A DNA stretch of 64,000 nt from an uncultured Pseudomonadota bacterium (GCA_903921325.1 CAIXPL010000016.1:310001-374000); one strand, 5' to 3'. Shown: positions 9,859 to 17,230, numbered from the stretch's first letter. Notes: generated by a model from the letters alone, not told the origin. Program-made: numbers and translations.

Positions 9859-11291
9859 GCCGTCGCGCCACCGGCGATCGCCAGCACGTTTTGCAAAAGC
9901 GTGGTGACAAGCGCGCTCGCAGCGGGCGCATTGGCGCTCGAGTGGACCAGGTCGGCACCGGCAAACAGCAAGCCGGTGCCCGTGGTGATCGACCCTGACG
10001 AGACATTGATTGCGATCAGGTCAAGGGTATTCGACACCCCGCCTGATTGTGAGTCGTAGCCTGCCAGTGCGGCGAGCACGGCGCCGTAGGTACGCGCGAT
10101 GACAGAGCCACTGGCGAACTGGTCTGAGCCGACGATAACAACACTGTCGCTGGTGACATTGACCAGGCCGAATGCGCTCGACACCGCCTGGTTGGCGGTG
10201 TTGACCAGTGCCGTGGATGTGGGCGGCGTGAGGGCGCCGGATGAATTCGAGCTGCCGGTGATGATGCGCGCTGCGACTTCGGTAAGCGGTGTCACCGTCG
10301 CGCTGAGGGTGTTCGAACCGCTGGCATAGTTGACAACCGCGCGTATCGGGTTGCCCAGTGTGCTCGCGGTGCCCGTCGCCTCGTTGGTGTAGTCGGCCCT
10401 GACGCCAGGGGTGTCGGTCACCTGGATCAGCAGCGGGCCGCTATAGCCCAGGCTCAGATTGAGCGTGCCAGTGAAATGTCCCGTACTGTCGGTCAATCCG
10501 CCGCCGACCCGCGCGCCGGTGGAGTCATAGACGTTGACTTGCACCGCGGCAATGAAATTGCCGGCAAAGACAGCGATATCGGCGGCAACGCCCAGCGTCG
10601 AGCCAGATGAGGAGGAGCTTGCGGCCGCAGCGGCGGCTGCCCCGCCGCCGCCCGCGCTCGCCGCAGCGGCGACCAGTGCGCCGGCCAGACCCGACAACAC
10701 GGTTGAAGTGCTTATGAAGAAGCCGCTTTCTTCCTTGTGATCGCCCGCGGGGCCCGTGCTGGTGCCCGGCGACGTGCCAGTACTGGCAGCCACTGCACCC
10801 GCCCCCGGGCTTGCCAGGCCGGGTGACCCGACGCCAGTCGGTGCGCCCTGACCTGCCAGCCCCGGTGCCGGTGTGCCTGGGCTGGCTGCGGAACCAGCCG
10901 CGCCCGGTGTCTGCGCAAACCCATCGCTGGTGCCAGCGCCTGTGGCGCTCGCGCCAGACTCCGGCGCCGTGGAGGGCGCCGCACTGGCGGCTGCAACGTC
11001 TGCCGCCGGAGGGCCGGCACTGATGAGATCAAGCGGTTGCGGGGTGGCGTCGCCGGCAAGTTGAAAGAGTGCCGCGCCTGTGGTTTGCCCATCGGTGAAA
11101 GTGATGAGAAAACCCGGCTCCATCATCGCGCGGATGGCGCCTTCGTGAACGACCAGACGCCGGCCGTCTTTGGTGGTGATCACCAAGTCGACATCGACGA
11201 CGCGAACCGACTGGATATCGGTCGAGCGTATCCCGAGCTTTATCGGGGCTTTATCGTCGGGGGGCGTCGTGTTGTCGCTTTCGGGGTCCAT
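1..11291 (-). CDS. Giant repetitive surface/adhesin-like protein (C-terminus outside window)
   Basis: A single frame runs without a stop from an ATG at 11291 to the left edge, at least 3,763 codons. Residues about 18-72 form a compact domain rich in V-x-V-D-x-D-L, K-D-G-R and F-x-D-G motifs, like the N-terminal prefix of large BapA/LapA-type secreted adhesins. A Pro/Ala/Gly-rich linker follows to about residue 180. Next comes a hydrophobic then Gly/Ala/Ser-rich stretch (about 185-230), a beta-rich Ig-like region (about 235-330), and from about residue 478 only repeats. The repeats contain S/T-x-x-[QED]-[ILV]-x-x-L steps and G-T-N-A-A-G-L signatures. There is no classical signal peptide. Giant proteins with this kind of N-terminus are usually exported by type I secretion, but no exporter and no C-terminal signal lie in the window, so surface location is inference. 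Cys appears absent from the repeats I read. All plus-strand frames here are antisense shadows. Confidence 0.85.
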   Translation of the reverse strand, partial: MDPESDNTTPPDDKAPIKLGIRSTDIQSVRVVDVDLVITTKDGRRLVVHEGAIRAMMEPGFLITFTDGQTTGAALFQLAGDATPQPLDLISAGPPAADVAAASAAPSTAPESGASATGAGTSDGFAQTPGAAGSAASPGTPAPGLAGQGAPTGVGSPGLASPGAGAVAASTGTSPGTSTGPAGDHKEESGFFISTSTVLSGLAGALVAAAASAGGGGAAAAAAASSSSSGSTLGVAADIAVFAGNFIAAVQVNVYDSTGARVGGGLTDSTGHFTGTLNLSLGYSGPLLIQVTDTPGVRADYTNEATGTASTLGNPIRAVVNYASGSNTLSATVTPLTEVAARIITGSSNSSGALTPPTSTALVNTANQAVSSAFGLVNVTSDSVVIVGSDQFASGSVIARTYGAVLAALAGYDSQSGGVSNTLDLIAINVSSGSITTGTGLLFAGADLVHSSANAPAASALVTTLLQNVLAIAGGATAAGALGNDLSALGTAVSSALTPATINALTTTQVASMSPAQFASLSSDQALALTSAQVAALSSSQLGAIGSADIALLTTDQIAAVGTGVEGLTPAAVAALTTGELTALGTAAIALLDSAQTAALSSTQIASLSTAQVAALGDSGIAGLGNLFGALSSADIAALSSARFAELSNAQIAALGSNSSGLSAADLAALGTGVAFLGGVAVSDLQAASIAGLSSDQVAALGNEVALLSTASLAALPGTSIAALTSAQVGALTSSEIARLSTSQLAALGSNAAGLGTADLIALGTNVSLLGSSALGALGTGAAASLSNAQIASLGSALASLSPQALAALSTTTIAAISTAQVTQLPALVFGELTSDQIAALSLAEVATLSTAQMSALGSNAAGLGTAQLSILLGNPQGLSALSSIALGALGASELALLGQNLVALGTNIGTLSSGTLAAIPPAEFSQITPLQVAALGSNAAGLGSAALAQLGTNITFLGTQALSALANGTLAGLSASEVGALNSSQIAALLQSDPARLAQLSSAALGALTSGEFAGLSNAQLAALGSAAAGLTPSDINAVGSSVVALSSTALGALPSADLAALSTAQTVALGAAVAAFSSGAVSGLSTAAVGALSSLQVAVLPSADFSVFSSGQLAALGSNAAGLTSADINAMGTAISSLNSAALVALTPAAVAALSPAQIQSLGSAAALLGDATIDALPAATVAGFTSAQIAALSPSAVGGLSSAAVAALGSNAAGLSPADISQMGSSVQFLSSVAVGALPSSDLAVMSTAQIASLGSNAAGLTSADIQAISSTRLASISSDTLQYFSTGAAAALSTGQVLALGTKIQGLLPAEVGALPSQDIGALSSLQMASLASADFAAMSSAQASAIGTNAAGLSSNDLAALGTSLSGLSSGAVSALAPTAVAGLNPTEVALLGTRVAGLTSAGVAALSINAITAFSDAQVETFGSNAAGLSPGAIDALGSRVADLSSSALQSLPSAAVGEFTPAQITALGSSMSALAAINPWFISLIDTSKLSSAEVASFPSNQIGALNTTQVSLFGSNAAGLSPSDIQALGTEVAFFGSAAIAALPTVDVASLSSAQVAILTTVELASLTPAQVASLGANAAGLSPGQIDALGSNAASLGSVAINALTPAALLELGGSQSISLGDNLGGLTSTAIATLASSSFAFFTSAQIALLGTNAAGLTTGDLAALNANAQGLNTTALAAIGTAIGALSTTGVAALPSTDVAALSTTQVAHLNSAQLAALGTNAAGLNSGDLVALGTQIGALNSSAIAALASGGFSALSNNAIGALGTDAAGLTSADLAAMGTHAGALTGLAVASLTPAAASEITVAQSAALGTTLAALSASALDALSDATIAALSSTQISLLSAGDVASFSSGQLGLLGSNAAGLNAADTASLGTAQVDAFSAGALGALTSTALGGITTAALASLGTRVTLLANGALAGLTSAQVVALGSNAALLGTAALAAIGTNLSSLTTDALANLPSASLASFSTAQLASLSTAQLAALGSNAAGLGPTAVPALGQKIDALTSAAIAALPSADFLAFSIGQVGGLGTDAAGLSSADLSALGTAVAWLSPTALASLSANAVAGLSTAQIVLLGTQIGALSPSVIPVLGSANTAVLSSAQVAALPVNDLSAMTLSELGALGSSAAGLNSADLAALSSAQVAALSAVALGAITVDAAGGLNAAQLAALGQSIASLSSDAIGALNLGTVHNLSNNQVALLGTNAAGLTATEIQVMGNTVGALSTSALNALSSSALAALNDAQIALLGTAYIAAIGSAISTLSPSTIAGLPSADIAALTSAQAHSLTSGQLAQLGSNAAGFNPTTLAALGTGIGFLSSSAIAALPSNDMSVLTAPSLAALGTNAQGLSSADLIALDTHFDLLGTSALAAITPAASGAMSPGQALGLGTNIGALSAGAVDSLASSATAVLTSAQIASLGTSAVAGFASAQLASLASNAAGLNGVDIAALSAGQITNLSSTALAALSALGASRLSAGQLIALGSNISALSSGAVAALDLGALSTLGSTQIGYLGTNAAGLTSTQIDVIGTAIAGLSNSALNALSSSALDELNSAQFNALGTRLIAALGTGISAIAPGTIANLPSADIAALSSAQAAALTSAQLAQLGSNTIGLSAGNLAAMGTHVAYLSSGAIAGLSPIDFAILSTSQVAALGTGSLGLTAADVSALGSRIGSMGVVAVASLGSAAAGAISIAQSAALGTGLAALSPGAFDALSTATLNALSSTQVAVLSPVSVASLTTAQLALLGTNAAGLNGADTSSLSSDQVAALSTAALAALGSDASSGLNTASVAALGTKLGLFSSAGIAGLSIDAIGALSSDQIASLATNAAGLTPNQIDALGANVADLSITAFSSLSAAAAAEISGTQLGALGTIVLTLSSAGLQALPSSTIIQLTPAQIALLGTNAAGLSSAELAGLGSNASFLGTTALNAIGSNLAALTQAAIAALPSNTVAALNGTELGYLTPTQIAALTTNAIGLGPGAVSVLGTGIDLLNATALGALPSLDFALFSSAQVAALASNSAGLTPNDLAALGTTLSSLRTVAVAALNTTAVAALGTAQLASLGTAVAGFSSANLPSLGTAELQALTSAQVAALAPGAFGSLSPAQIALLASSGAGLTSAEIQALGTAQTAALSSAALGVLSANAAAALSSAQAMSLGTGVSLLSAAAIGALTIDALAHLTTAQVASLGTDAAGLTPTQIATLGTQINLLGSDALGALSGPAVGNLSASQIALLGSKIGQLSSTGLQSIATSVIAQLGTDQIAALGTDAAGLTSGELNALGTSVSALSSIALASLGPANVASLSTAQLAALGSAASGLTAAEINALGSNQIAALSTSALAALTSGAGGLTSADIGALNNSQILALGSGAFAALSSAALAAIPSTLLGSLGTAQLAAIGTAIIGWSPAELASLGTAIGVLSPAAIGAMPSADLAALSSAQIAALSSAEVAALGSNAAGLLPTDIAALGSNVAVLSSSALAALSPSDLALMSTTQIAALGSNAAGLNANDITALDTRVSAMGTSAIAVLGTNAAASLSSDQIAALGTRLDAMSTSAIAALNPASLAGLTSQQVAGLTTADLQAMTGAEFAALGTAAAGLGSAQVNSLTTAQIGALSNLSLANLSGDGASGVSASQLTALDTRVSYLTSAAIGGLDLTAMSVMTAAQVATLGTDAAGLSALDIIVLGTNTASLSATALAALSNDATQALSGSQLGSIGSSVVVLGSAGIAALPSATILALTTAQLGMLGTNAAGLSPVEISA

Positions 11292-12009
11292 TCCAACGTT
11301 GTATTGCGCGCAATTTTCGCGGGTTAACCCAGCAGACCTGCCAAAACGTTATCGGCCTGCTATTCATTCACTTGAGCGATTCACGCTCGATGCAGGTTCC
11401 CGGGTTGGAAAAAAGCCGGAACTATTTCACGAAATTCAATTAAGACTTTTCGATTACACACGGATTTTAATGAGTTTTTACCTTCTTCAAAAAGCGCTTA
11501 TGGCGATATGTGCGATTGTGCTCGTGACCCTGCTCACAGACGTAGAACAATGTAAGCAAACGCGTCTGCGGTCTTGTCCTTGCCATCCTTGGCCCTGCGT
11601 CCCGTTCGGTCTGCCCCGATTGACTGGTCGGCGCACTTCTCCACCCCGCCATCGCGCGCCACGTACCAAGCGGCCACAGTTCAATGTGCTCCGAAATATC
11701 CCCCGCCACATTGACGTAGAGCCACCTATGGACGAATAGACCTGTCGACGCACAACATAGTTCACTGTATGTGAGCAATCACCATGCCGGGCCGTTCATC
11801 GGAGCACCGGGTCCGATTTTTGCCAAATTGGACCGCAGCACGGCTGCTTTTTCGCTCGGCACTGCATGTGGTTTGGTCACCCATGGACCTTTTTTGGCAC
11901 TTTCGTTCAGTAAATCTGACGCGTTTCGTCGGGTAGGTGACGTAAATGGGCGGTAAAGTGTCGGCCGCCGGGCGCTTGCGTCCTGGTTGCAACCCCATTG
12001 GAACGGTCG
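11292..12009. other. Intergenic region between divergent genes, AT-richer than surroundings
   Basis: About 720 bp separate the start of the giant minus-strand gene from the plus-strand hydrolase. Positions about 11390-11530 are clearly richer in A/T than the flanks, as expected for promoter DNA of one or both divergent genes, but I cannot name a convincing -35/-10 pair. Several reading frames cross the region, with no recognisable protein, no credible ribosome-binding site and no family resemblance. No tRNA-like or terminator-like structure was recognised. Confidence 0.5.
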
Positions 12010-12888
12010 ATGACAGAAGAAAATATCCACTTTGAATCAGCCGGATTGCGGCTGAGCGGCGTCGTGCGCGTGCCAGCAGGCTTGGGCGCGGGACAGAAGC
12101 GCGCTGCCTTTATCGTGCTGCATGGCTTCGGCAGCAGCAAATCGGCGGCCAACGTGCTCGGACCGTGCGCCGTGCTCGAGTCACTGGGCTATGTCACCCT
12201 GCGCTTTGACATGCAGGGCTGTGGCGAGAGCGAGGGCGTGCGCGGTCATTTGATCTGCACCGAGCAGGTCCAAAACACACGCGACGCGCTGAGCTATTTG
12301 AACACGCACCCGGCGGTGCAGCCGGGAAAGGTGGGCGTGATCGGATCGAGTTTTGGCGCTGCCGTCGCGGTCTACAGCGCGGCCGTGGACGAGCGGTTTG
12401 CTGCCGCCATTTCCTCGGGCGGCTGGGGCCATGGCGAGCGCAAGTTTCGTGGCCAGCACCCAGGCGAGGCGGCCTGGGCCCGCTTCACCGCCATGCTGGC
12501 CGAGGGCAAGCGCCACCGTGAGCAGACGGGCCAGTCGCTGATGGTGCCGCGCCACGACATCGTGCCCTTGCCCCCCGGGCTGCAGCGCCAGGTGGTGGCC
12601 GGTTCATTGAACGAATTCACCGCCGAGACCGCGCAGAGCATGTTTGATTTTCGTGCTGAAGACGTGGTGCATCAGATCGCACCACGGCCGCTGCTGCTGT
12701 TGCACAGCTCGATTGACTCGGTGACGCCCACTGAGCAGTCGATCGAGATGTTGAAGCGCTCAGGCAAGCCCACTGACCTGCATCTGTTCGGCGAGACCGA
12801 TCATTTCATGCTGGCCGAAGGCAACCAGCGGGTCTGGAACGTGGTGCGCGACTGGCTCGCGCTGTATCTGCCTGCGGTTCAGAATTGA
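12010..12888 (+). CDS. Alpha/beta hydrolase (esterase/peptidase-like, 292 aa)
   Basis: An alpha/beta-hydrolase fold protein. The HGFGSSK oxyanion-type loop lies near residue 39, the nucleophile elbow is G-S-S-F-G (G-x-S-x-G) near residue 118, a candidate acid is the Asp in SSIDSVTP near residue 238, and the catalytic His is in E-T-D-H-F near residue 264. It resembles the COG1073-type hydrolases acting on small esters or amides; substrate unknown. There is no signal peptide, so it is probably cytoplasmic. I chose the ATG at 12010; an in-frame TTG at 11998 would add four residues. Its stop overlaps the TTG start of the TonB-dependent receptor gene by 4 bp, so the two are probably co-translated and functionally linked, for example import followed by hydrolysis of a ligand. 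Confidence 0.85.
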   Translation: MTEENIHFESAGLRLSGVVRVPAGLGAGQKRAAFIVLHGFGSSKSAANVLGPCAVLESLGYVTLRFDMQGCGESEGVRGHLICTEQVQNTRDALSYLNTHPAVQPGKVGVIGSSFGAAVAVYSAAVDERFAAAISSGGWGHGERKFRGQHPGEAAWARFTAMLAEGKRHREQTGQSLMVPRHDIVPLPPGLQRQVVAGSLNEFTAETAQSMFDFRAEDVVHQIAPRPLLLLHSSIDSVTPTEQSIEMLKRSGKPTDLHLFGETDHFMLAEGNQRVWNVVRDWLALYLPAVQN

Positions 12889-15008
12889 GCGGTGTCAAGC
12901 GCAAGGCGGGCAGGCTCGCCCTCGGTCTTGCCATCGGCTTCGGCGCACCGCTTGCGATCGCTGGCGAAGAGAATGCCACCGGACAGACCAGCCCGGACAT
13001 CCGCGCCGAGGGCACCCTTGAGCAGGTGGTGGTGAGCGCACGGCGTAGCGAACAGCGCTTGCTCGATAGTGCCGCCTCGATTGATCTGATCACTGCCGCG
13101 CAGATCCATGATGGCCAGGCCGGGCTCAATCTGTCCGAACCACTCGCGCGTGCACCGGGCCTGTTTGCGTTGAACCGGCAAAACCATGCGCAGGATCTGC
13201 TCATTTCCTCGCGTGGCTTTGGCGCCAATTCAACCTTTGGCGCGCGTGGCATCAAGATTCTGGTCGACGGTATTCCTGGCACCATGGCCGATGGGCAGGG
13301 GCAGATATCGCATGTCGACCTCACCTCGGCAGATCACATCGAAGTGATGCGGGGCCCGTTTTCCGTTCTGTATGGCAATTCGGCAGGCGGGGTGCTGGCG
13401 ATCACCAGTGAATCGGGGCGCGCCGGGCTGCATGCGACACCGTACTTCGGCGCCGGTTCATTTGGGCAATGGCGCGCCGGATTCAAACTGGACGGAACCA
13501 GCGACAGCACCAACTATCTGCTCGACGCCGGTGACTTTCACACCGATGGTTATCGGGAGCACAGTGCCGCCGAAAGAGAAAATCAGAATGCCAAGCTGCG
13601 CATTCGTGTGAACGAGGACACACAACTTACCCTGATCGCCAACAATGTGAGGCTGTCGGCACTTGATCCGCTCGGACTCACCGCGGCGCAACTGGCGCGC
13701 AATCAGAGCGCCGCGGGCAACGGTGCCGTGAGCTTTCAGACGCGCAAGCGGGTCGAGCAGATTCAAGGGGGATTTGTGCTCGATCAGCGGGTGGGTACAG
13801 CGGACTCATTCTCGATCGCACCCTATGTCGGCCAGCGCCAGACCGAACAGTATCTGGCCGCTGCGGGCAATGGCGTAATCGACCTCGATCGCAGCTTCTT
13901 CGGCCTCACCAGTGCCTGGCACCATCGCGGCGAATTGGTGCAGATGCCTCTTGACTGGGTTGCCGGGCTGGAGGCCGGTGCCAACGCCGACAACCGTCTG
14001 GCCTATACCAATGCGGGCGGTGTGCGCAGTGGTGGTGCGACCCAGGATTATTCGATGGGTGCACGCAATGTCGATATTTACTGGCAAGGCGAACTGCGCC
14101 CGGCTGAGCGCTTTGCACTCACCGCGGGTGTGCGCGACTCGCGTACCGATCTGGAGTCATACAACAATCTTGCATCCACTCCCACTCCGGGCGAGCACGT
14201 GTACCACGCCAGCACCGGGATGGTCTCTTTGCAATATGCACTGGCCGACCACACCAGCGCTTACGCATCGCTCGGGTCTGGCTTCGATACGCCAACTCTG
14301 AATCAGCTGTTCTACAGTGCCGCGTATGTCACCGGGGCAAGCAGCAGCAATGCCGGCAACATCGGATTGCGAGCCGCCTCGACCACACAGGCCGAGCTGG
14401 GTATCAAGAGTCAATTTGCGCGCACCGGATGGGCAACGTTCGCGATTTATTCAGCCACCACCCGTGATGAGATTGTCATTGATTCCAGCGTTTCCGGACG
14501 TGCGGCGTTTACCAATGCACCGCGCACTGAACGCGAAGGCGCCGAACTGTCGGTGCGCTATGGTTTTGCCGGTCAGTGGCAGGCCAGTGCCGCGCTCACC
14601 GTGATCGATGCGCGGGTGAGCCAGACCTATTACAGCTACGCGGGCAATGCGATAGCCACTGGCAATCGCATTCCGGGTGTACCGCGACAGGGGCTATTCA
14701 GCGAGCTGATGTGGCGTCGTGATGATCGTGCGGCGGAGTGGGCGCTGGAGGCGCGCGCCAACGGCGCGATGGCAGTCAATGATGTGAACGCTGCCAATGC
14801 ATCAGGGTATCTGGTGCTCGGCACGCGCGGCGTGCTGCGTCAATCGATAGGGCAATGGCATCTGTCTGAGTTTGTACGGGTCGATAATCTGTTTGATCGC
14901 GCCTATGTCGGGTCAGTCATCGTCAATCAAGGCAGCAGCCAGTTCTACGAAGGCGCACCCGGCCGCAACTGGATGGCCGGCATCAGCGCCCAATACGATC
15001 TGCGCTGA
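12885..15008 (+). CDS. TonB-dependent outer-membrane receptor (707 aa)
   Basis: An outer-membrane beta-barrel importer energised by TonB. Residues 1-26 look like a signal peptide ending A-I-A before GEE. A TonB-box-like segment E-Q-V-V-V-S-A-R follows at about 46-53. The plug domain carries IKILVDGIPGTMADGQG (about 125) and V-M-R-G-P-F-S-V-L-Y-G-N-S-A-G-G (about 153), both hallmarks of the family. The remaining residues alternate as barrel strands and end with an aromatic/hydrophobic terminal strand. Length is typical for siderophore or small-nutrient receptors; the ligand is not readable from sequence. The start is a TTG overlapping the preceding stop (TTGA), with no obvious independent ribosome-binding site, consistent with translational coupling. 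The gene ends 5 bp from the convergent monooxygenase gene. Confidence 0.92.
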   Translation: MSGVKRKAGRLALGLAIGFGAPLAIAGEENATGQTSPDIRAEGTLEQVVVSARRSEQRLLDSAASIDLITAAQIHDGQAGLNLSEPLARAPGLFALNRQNHAQDLLISSRGFGANSTFGARGIKILVDGIPGTMADGQGQISHVDLTSADHIEVMRGPFSVLYGNSAGGVLAITSESGRAGLHATPYFGAGSFGQWRAGFKLDGTSDSTNYLLDAGDFHTDGYREHSAAERENQNAKLRIRVNEDTQLTLIANNVRLSALDPLGLTAAQLARNQSAAGNGAVSFQTRKRVEQIQGGFVLDQRVGTADSFSIAPYVGQRQTEQYLAAAGNGVIDLDRSFFGLTSAWHHRGELVQMPLDWVAGLEAGANADNRLAYTNAGGVRSGGATQDYSMGARNVDIYWQGELRPAERFALTAGVRDSRTDLESYNNLASTPTPGEHVYHASTGMVSLQYALADHTSAYASLGSGFDTPTLNQLFYSAAYVTGASSSNAGNIGLRAASTTQAELGIKSQFARTGWATFAIYSATTRDEIVIDSSVSGRAAFTNAPRTEREGAELSVRYGFAGQWQASAALTVIDARVSQTYYSYAGNAIATGNRIPGVPRQGLFSELMWRRDDRAAEWALEARANGAMAVNDVNAANASGYLVLGTRGVLRQSIGQWHLSEFVRVDNLFDRAYVGSVIVNQGSSQFYEGAPGRNWMAGISAQYDLR

Positions 15009-15013
15009 GACGT

Positions 15014-16207
15014 TCAGACCCGCGGGTCGGGGCAGGGCAGACCAAGGGCCACGGCGCCATAGATGCCACCCTGTACATCCCAGGTGAGCGCAATGTGCTG
15101 GGCAACGGTGTGAATGTCACGCCAGATGCGCTGCATGCGGTGGCCGGCCACCAGTCCGCGTGCGCCAAGAACGGGCAACAATTGATCGACCGCCTCGACA
15201 CACAGTCGGGTGGCAAATCCGTTGTCACCGCGGTAGCGAGCCCGGGTGGGCAAGGCCGCAATGCGACCAGCCAGTCCGTCACGAATGATTTCCTCACGGT
15301 TGTTCATCACCAGGGCACGTGCCGCATTGACCCCTGACAATGCCGCGGCCAGGCGCAACTGGACACTTTGCTGCGTGCCCACCTTGGCCCCGGTGATCGA
15401 GACGCGCGTGCCAAGTTCCTCCAGCACGCAATCAATCGCCCCTTGTGCCAGACCGATCACGTTGCCAACCAGATTGAAGGAAAACGTGCCAAAGAGCGGT
15501 TGGCGATACAGATAACCGGGATTGATCTGACTGCCCGGGGTGGGCCCACCCCGCAGGCCCACCGCTTCGAGCATTCGATGCTCGGGGATGAACACATTGT
15601 CCATGTGAACATCGTTGCTGCCGGTGCCGGCCATGCCGGTCGAGTACCAGGTGTCCTCGATGCGAAAGTCGCTGCGCGGGAGCAACAGGTAATAGAAGGC
15701 TCGCGGTGCAGCCACTGCGGGGTCTTCGAAACTGGCCAGTACGATCATCCATTGCGAATGATCAACGCCGCTGGAATAACGCCATTGCCCGGTCAGCCGC
15801 ACGCCGCCGGGCACCCGTGTGATCTGGCTGTGCTCACAGAGAAAGGAACTGGCCACCAGCGCATCAGGATCAGCGCCCCAGACATCGGTCTGCGCTTGCG
15901 CGCTGAACATGCCGAGAATCCAGCCGTGGCAGGCAAACAGGGTGGCCACCCAGGAGCTCGACCCACAAGCTCGCGCAAGCTCGGTGCCAAGCAGGGTCTG
16001 GCTGCCGAATTCAAGCTCCAATCCACCAAAGGCACGCGGCTGCATGATCTTGTAAAAACCGTAGCGCAGGAACTCGGCATGCGTTTCATCGGGCAGGCGG
16101 CGCAACTGCTCGGTCAGTTCGGCGCGCGCCTGCAACCGCGGCAACATGTCGCGTGCCCGCGCGAGGGTTTCGTCGAGTGTGTGTGACAGGGCGGCGGGCG
16201 TGTTCAC
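15014..16207 (-). CDS. Group D flavin monooxygenase, oxygenase component (HsaA/acyl-CoA dehydrogenase fold)
   Basis: A 397-residue protein of the acyl-CoA-dehydrogenase-like fold, closest by eye to two-component flavin-dependent monooxygenases such as HsaA and HpaB-like oxygenases. Visible features are the N-terminal helical domain with PRAFGGLE (about 58), the central beta domain with TGQWRYSSGVDHSQW (about 139), the segment GTGSNDVHMDNVFIPEHR (about 194), and a C-terminal helical bundle ending in an R-x-W-R-D-x-x-x-x-x-x-H motif (about 360). Such enzymes hydroxylate phenolic substrates with reduced flavin from a separate reductase; none is encoded nearby. It is divergent from the hydrolase gene at 16404 across about 200 bp, which probably holds both promoters. 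True acyl-CoA dehydrogenase activity is less likely because the GSND-type flavin monooxygenase motif is present. Confidence 0.8.
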   Translation of the reverse strand: MNTPAALSHTLDETLARARDMLPRLQARAELTEQLRRLPDETHAEFLRYGFYKIMQPRAFGGLELEFGSQTLLGTELARACGSSSWVATLFACHGWILGMFSAQAQTDVWGADPDALVASSFLCEHSQITRVPGGVRLTGQWRYSSGVDHSQWMIVLASFEDPAVAAPRAFYYLLLPRSDFRIEDTWYSTGMAGTGSNDVHMDNVFIPEHRMLEAVGLRGGPTPGSQINPGYLYRQPLFGTFSFNLVGNVIGLAQGAIDCVLEELGTRVSITGAKVGTQQSVQLRLAAALSGVNAARALVMNNREEIIRDGLAGRIAALPTRARYRGDNGFATRLCVEAVDQLLPVLGARGLVAGHRMQRIWRDIHTVAQHIALTWDVQGGIYGAVALGLPCPDPRV

Positions 16208-16403
16208 GGTGCAAGTTCTGTAGGTGATGGTGAGGGCGATCGTAGCCCAATTCGCTCATCTATTCTGGCGAGTGCGCGGTTACAATGACGGGTCTGACCA
16301 GTGTGTCTAATCAATCAGGTCCCTGACATTGGCCCTGCGGCATCTGGGTCGCTCCGGAACATCCGGGCGGTCCGTGCCGGATAAGAATTTGAAGGAGCGT
16401 GGC

Positions 16404-17198
16404 TTGGCAACGACGACTGCAAGCAGGAAGGTCGGCCTCCGGGGTGTGGAGCTCGATGTGTTCGACCAGGGCACTGGCGCGCCCTTGGTGTTTCTGCATG
16501 GCGCCAGCGGTTTTGCAGCCGGCGCGCCTTTTGTGAGCGGCCTGACCGCCAAACGGCGCCTGATCGCGCCGTCGCATCCTGGGTTTGGTCTGTCATCGCT
16601 GCCCGACTGGGTCGAATTGCCGATGGACATCGCGCATATCCATCTGGAACTGTTTGATGCGCTCGGACTTGATCCGCGTGTCCCGTTTGATCTGATCGGA
16701 TGTTCACTCGGCGGCTGGATCGCCGCTGAGATCGCTGCCGTGGTCCCCGAGCGAATCCGGCGCCTGGTGATGGTGGCACCCGTCGGGGTGAAGACCGGCC
16801 CGGTCGATCGACTCGATATTCCCGATCTGTACACTGCGGCACCGGCAAAAATCGAAGCAATGCTCTATCACGAGCCGGCGCGCTGGAGAGTCGATCCGGC
16901 CACCCTGTCCGATGAGGCGCTTACCATTCAGGCGCGCAACCGCGAGACGACCGCGCTGCTGGTGTGGGAGCCCTACATGCACAATCCGAAGCTCATGCAT
17001 CGGTTGCACCGGGTGACTGCGCCGACGCTATTCCTGCGCGGTGAAAGCGATGGCCTGGTGTCGGCTGAGTATGTGACGTCCTATGCCGCCTTGCTGCCGA
17101 ATGCCCGCGTGGCCACGATTGCGGCCGCCGGTCACGTGCCACATATCGAGCAGCCTGAGGCGTTCAATCAGGCAGTCTTTGAATTTCTCGAGGCCTGA
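16404..17198 (+). CDS. Alpha/beta hydrolase of the C-C bond hydrolase (MhpC/BphD/HsaD-like) type
   Basis: A 264-residue alpha/beta hydrolase. The HGASGF oxyanion motif is near residue 31, the nucleophile elbow G-C-S-L-G-G (G-x-S-x-G) near 98, an acid candidate in GESDGLVS near 215, and the final His in AAAGHVPHIE near 243. The layout matches meta-cleavage product hydrolases and haloalkane-type hydrolases. I prefer the TTG at 16404 because GAAGGAG lies 6 nt upstream; an in-frame start at 16329 would add 25 residues of poor quality. The luciferase-like monooxygenase gene follows 32 bp downstream on the same strand, and the flavin monooxygenase is divergent. Together they suggest oxidation and ring or side-chain cleavage of an organic substrate, though the substrate cannot be named. 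Confidence 0.82.
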   Translation: MATTTASRKVGLRGVELDVFDQGTGAPLVFLHGASGFAAGAPFVSGLTAKRRLIAPSHPGFGLSSLPDWVELPMDIAHIHLELFDALGLDPRVPFDLIGCSLGGWIAAEIAAVVPERIRRLVMVAPVGVKTGPVDRLDIPDLYTAAPAKIEAMLYHEPARWRVDPATLSDEALTIQARNRETTALLVWEPYMHNPKLMHRLHRVTAPTLFLRGESDGLVSAEYVTSYAALLPNARVATIAAAGHVPHIEQPEAFNQAVFEFLEA

Positions 17199-17230
17199 GC
17201 GCCACCCCATCTCATCAGGAGACCCGTCGC

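Noticed and set aside
37-10740. Many plus-strand reading frames over the giant gene
   Set aside because: They all lie in one frame antisense to the continuous minus-strand repeat gene, are Ala/Ser/Val/Pro-rich and have no ribosome-binding sites or family features.
11170-11739. Plus-strand frame of about 190 codons in the intergenic region
   Set aside because: It overlaps the start of the giant gene, has no recognisable domain and its second half lies in AT-rich DNA with atypical codons.
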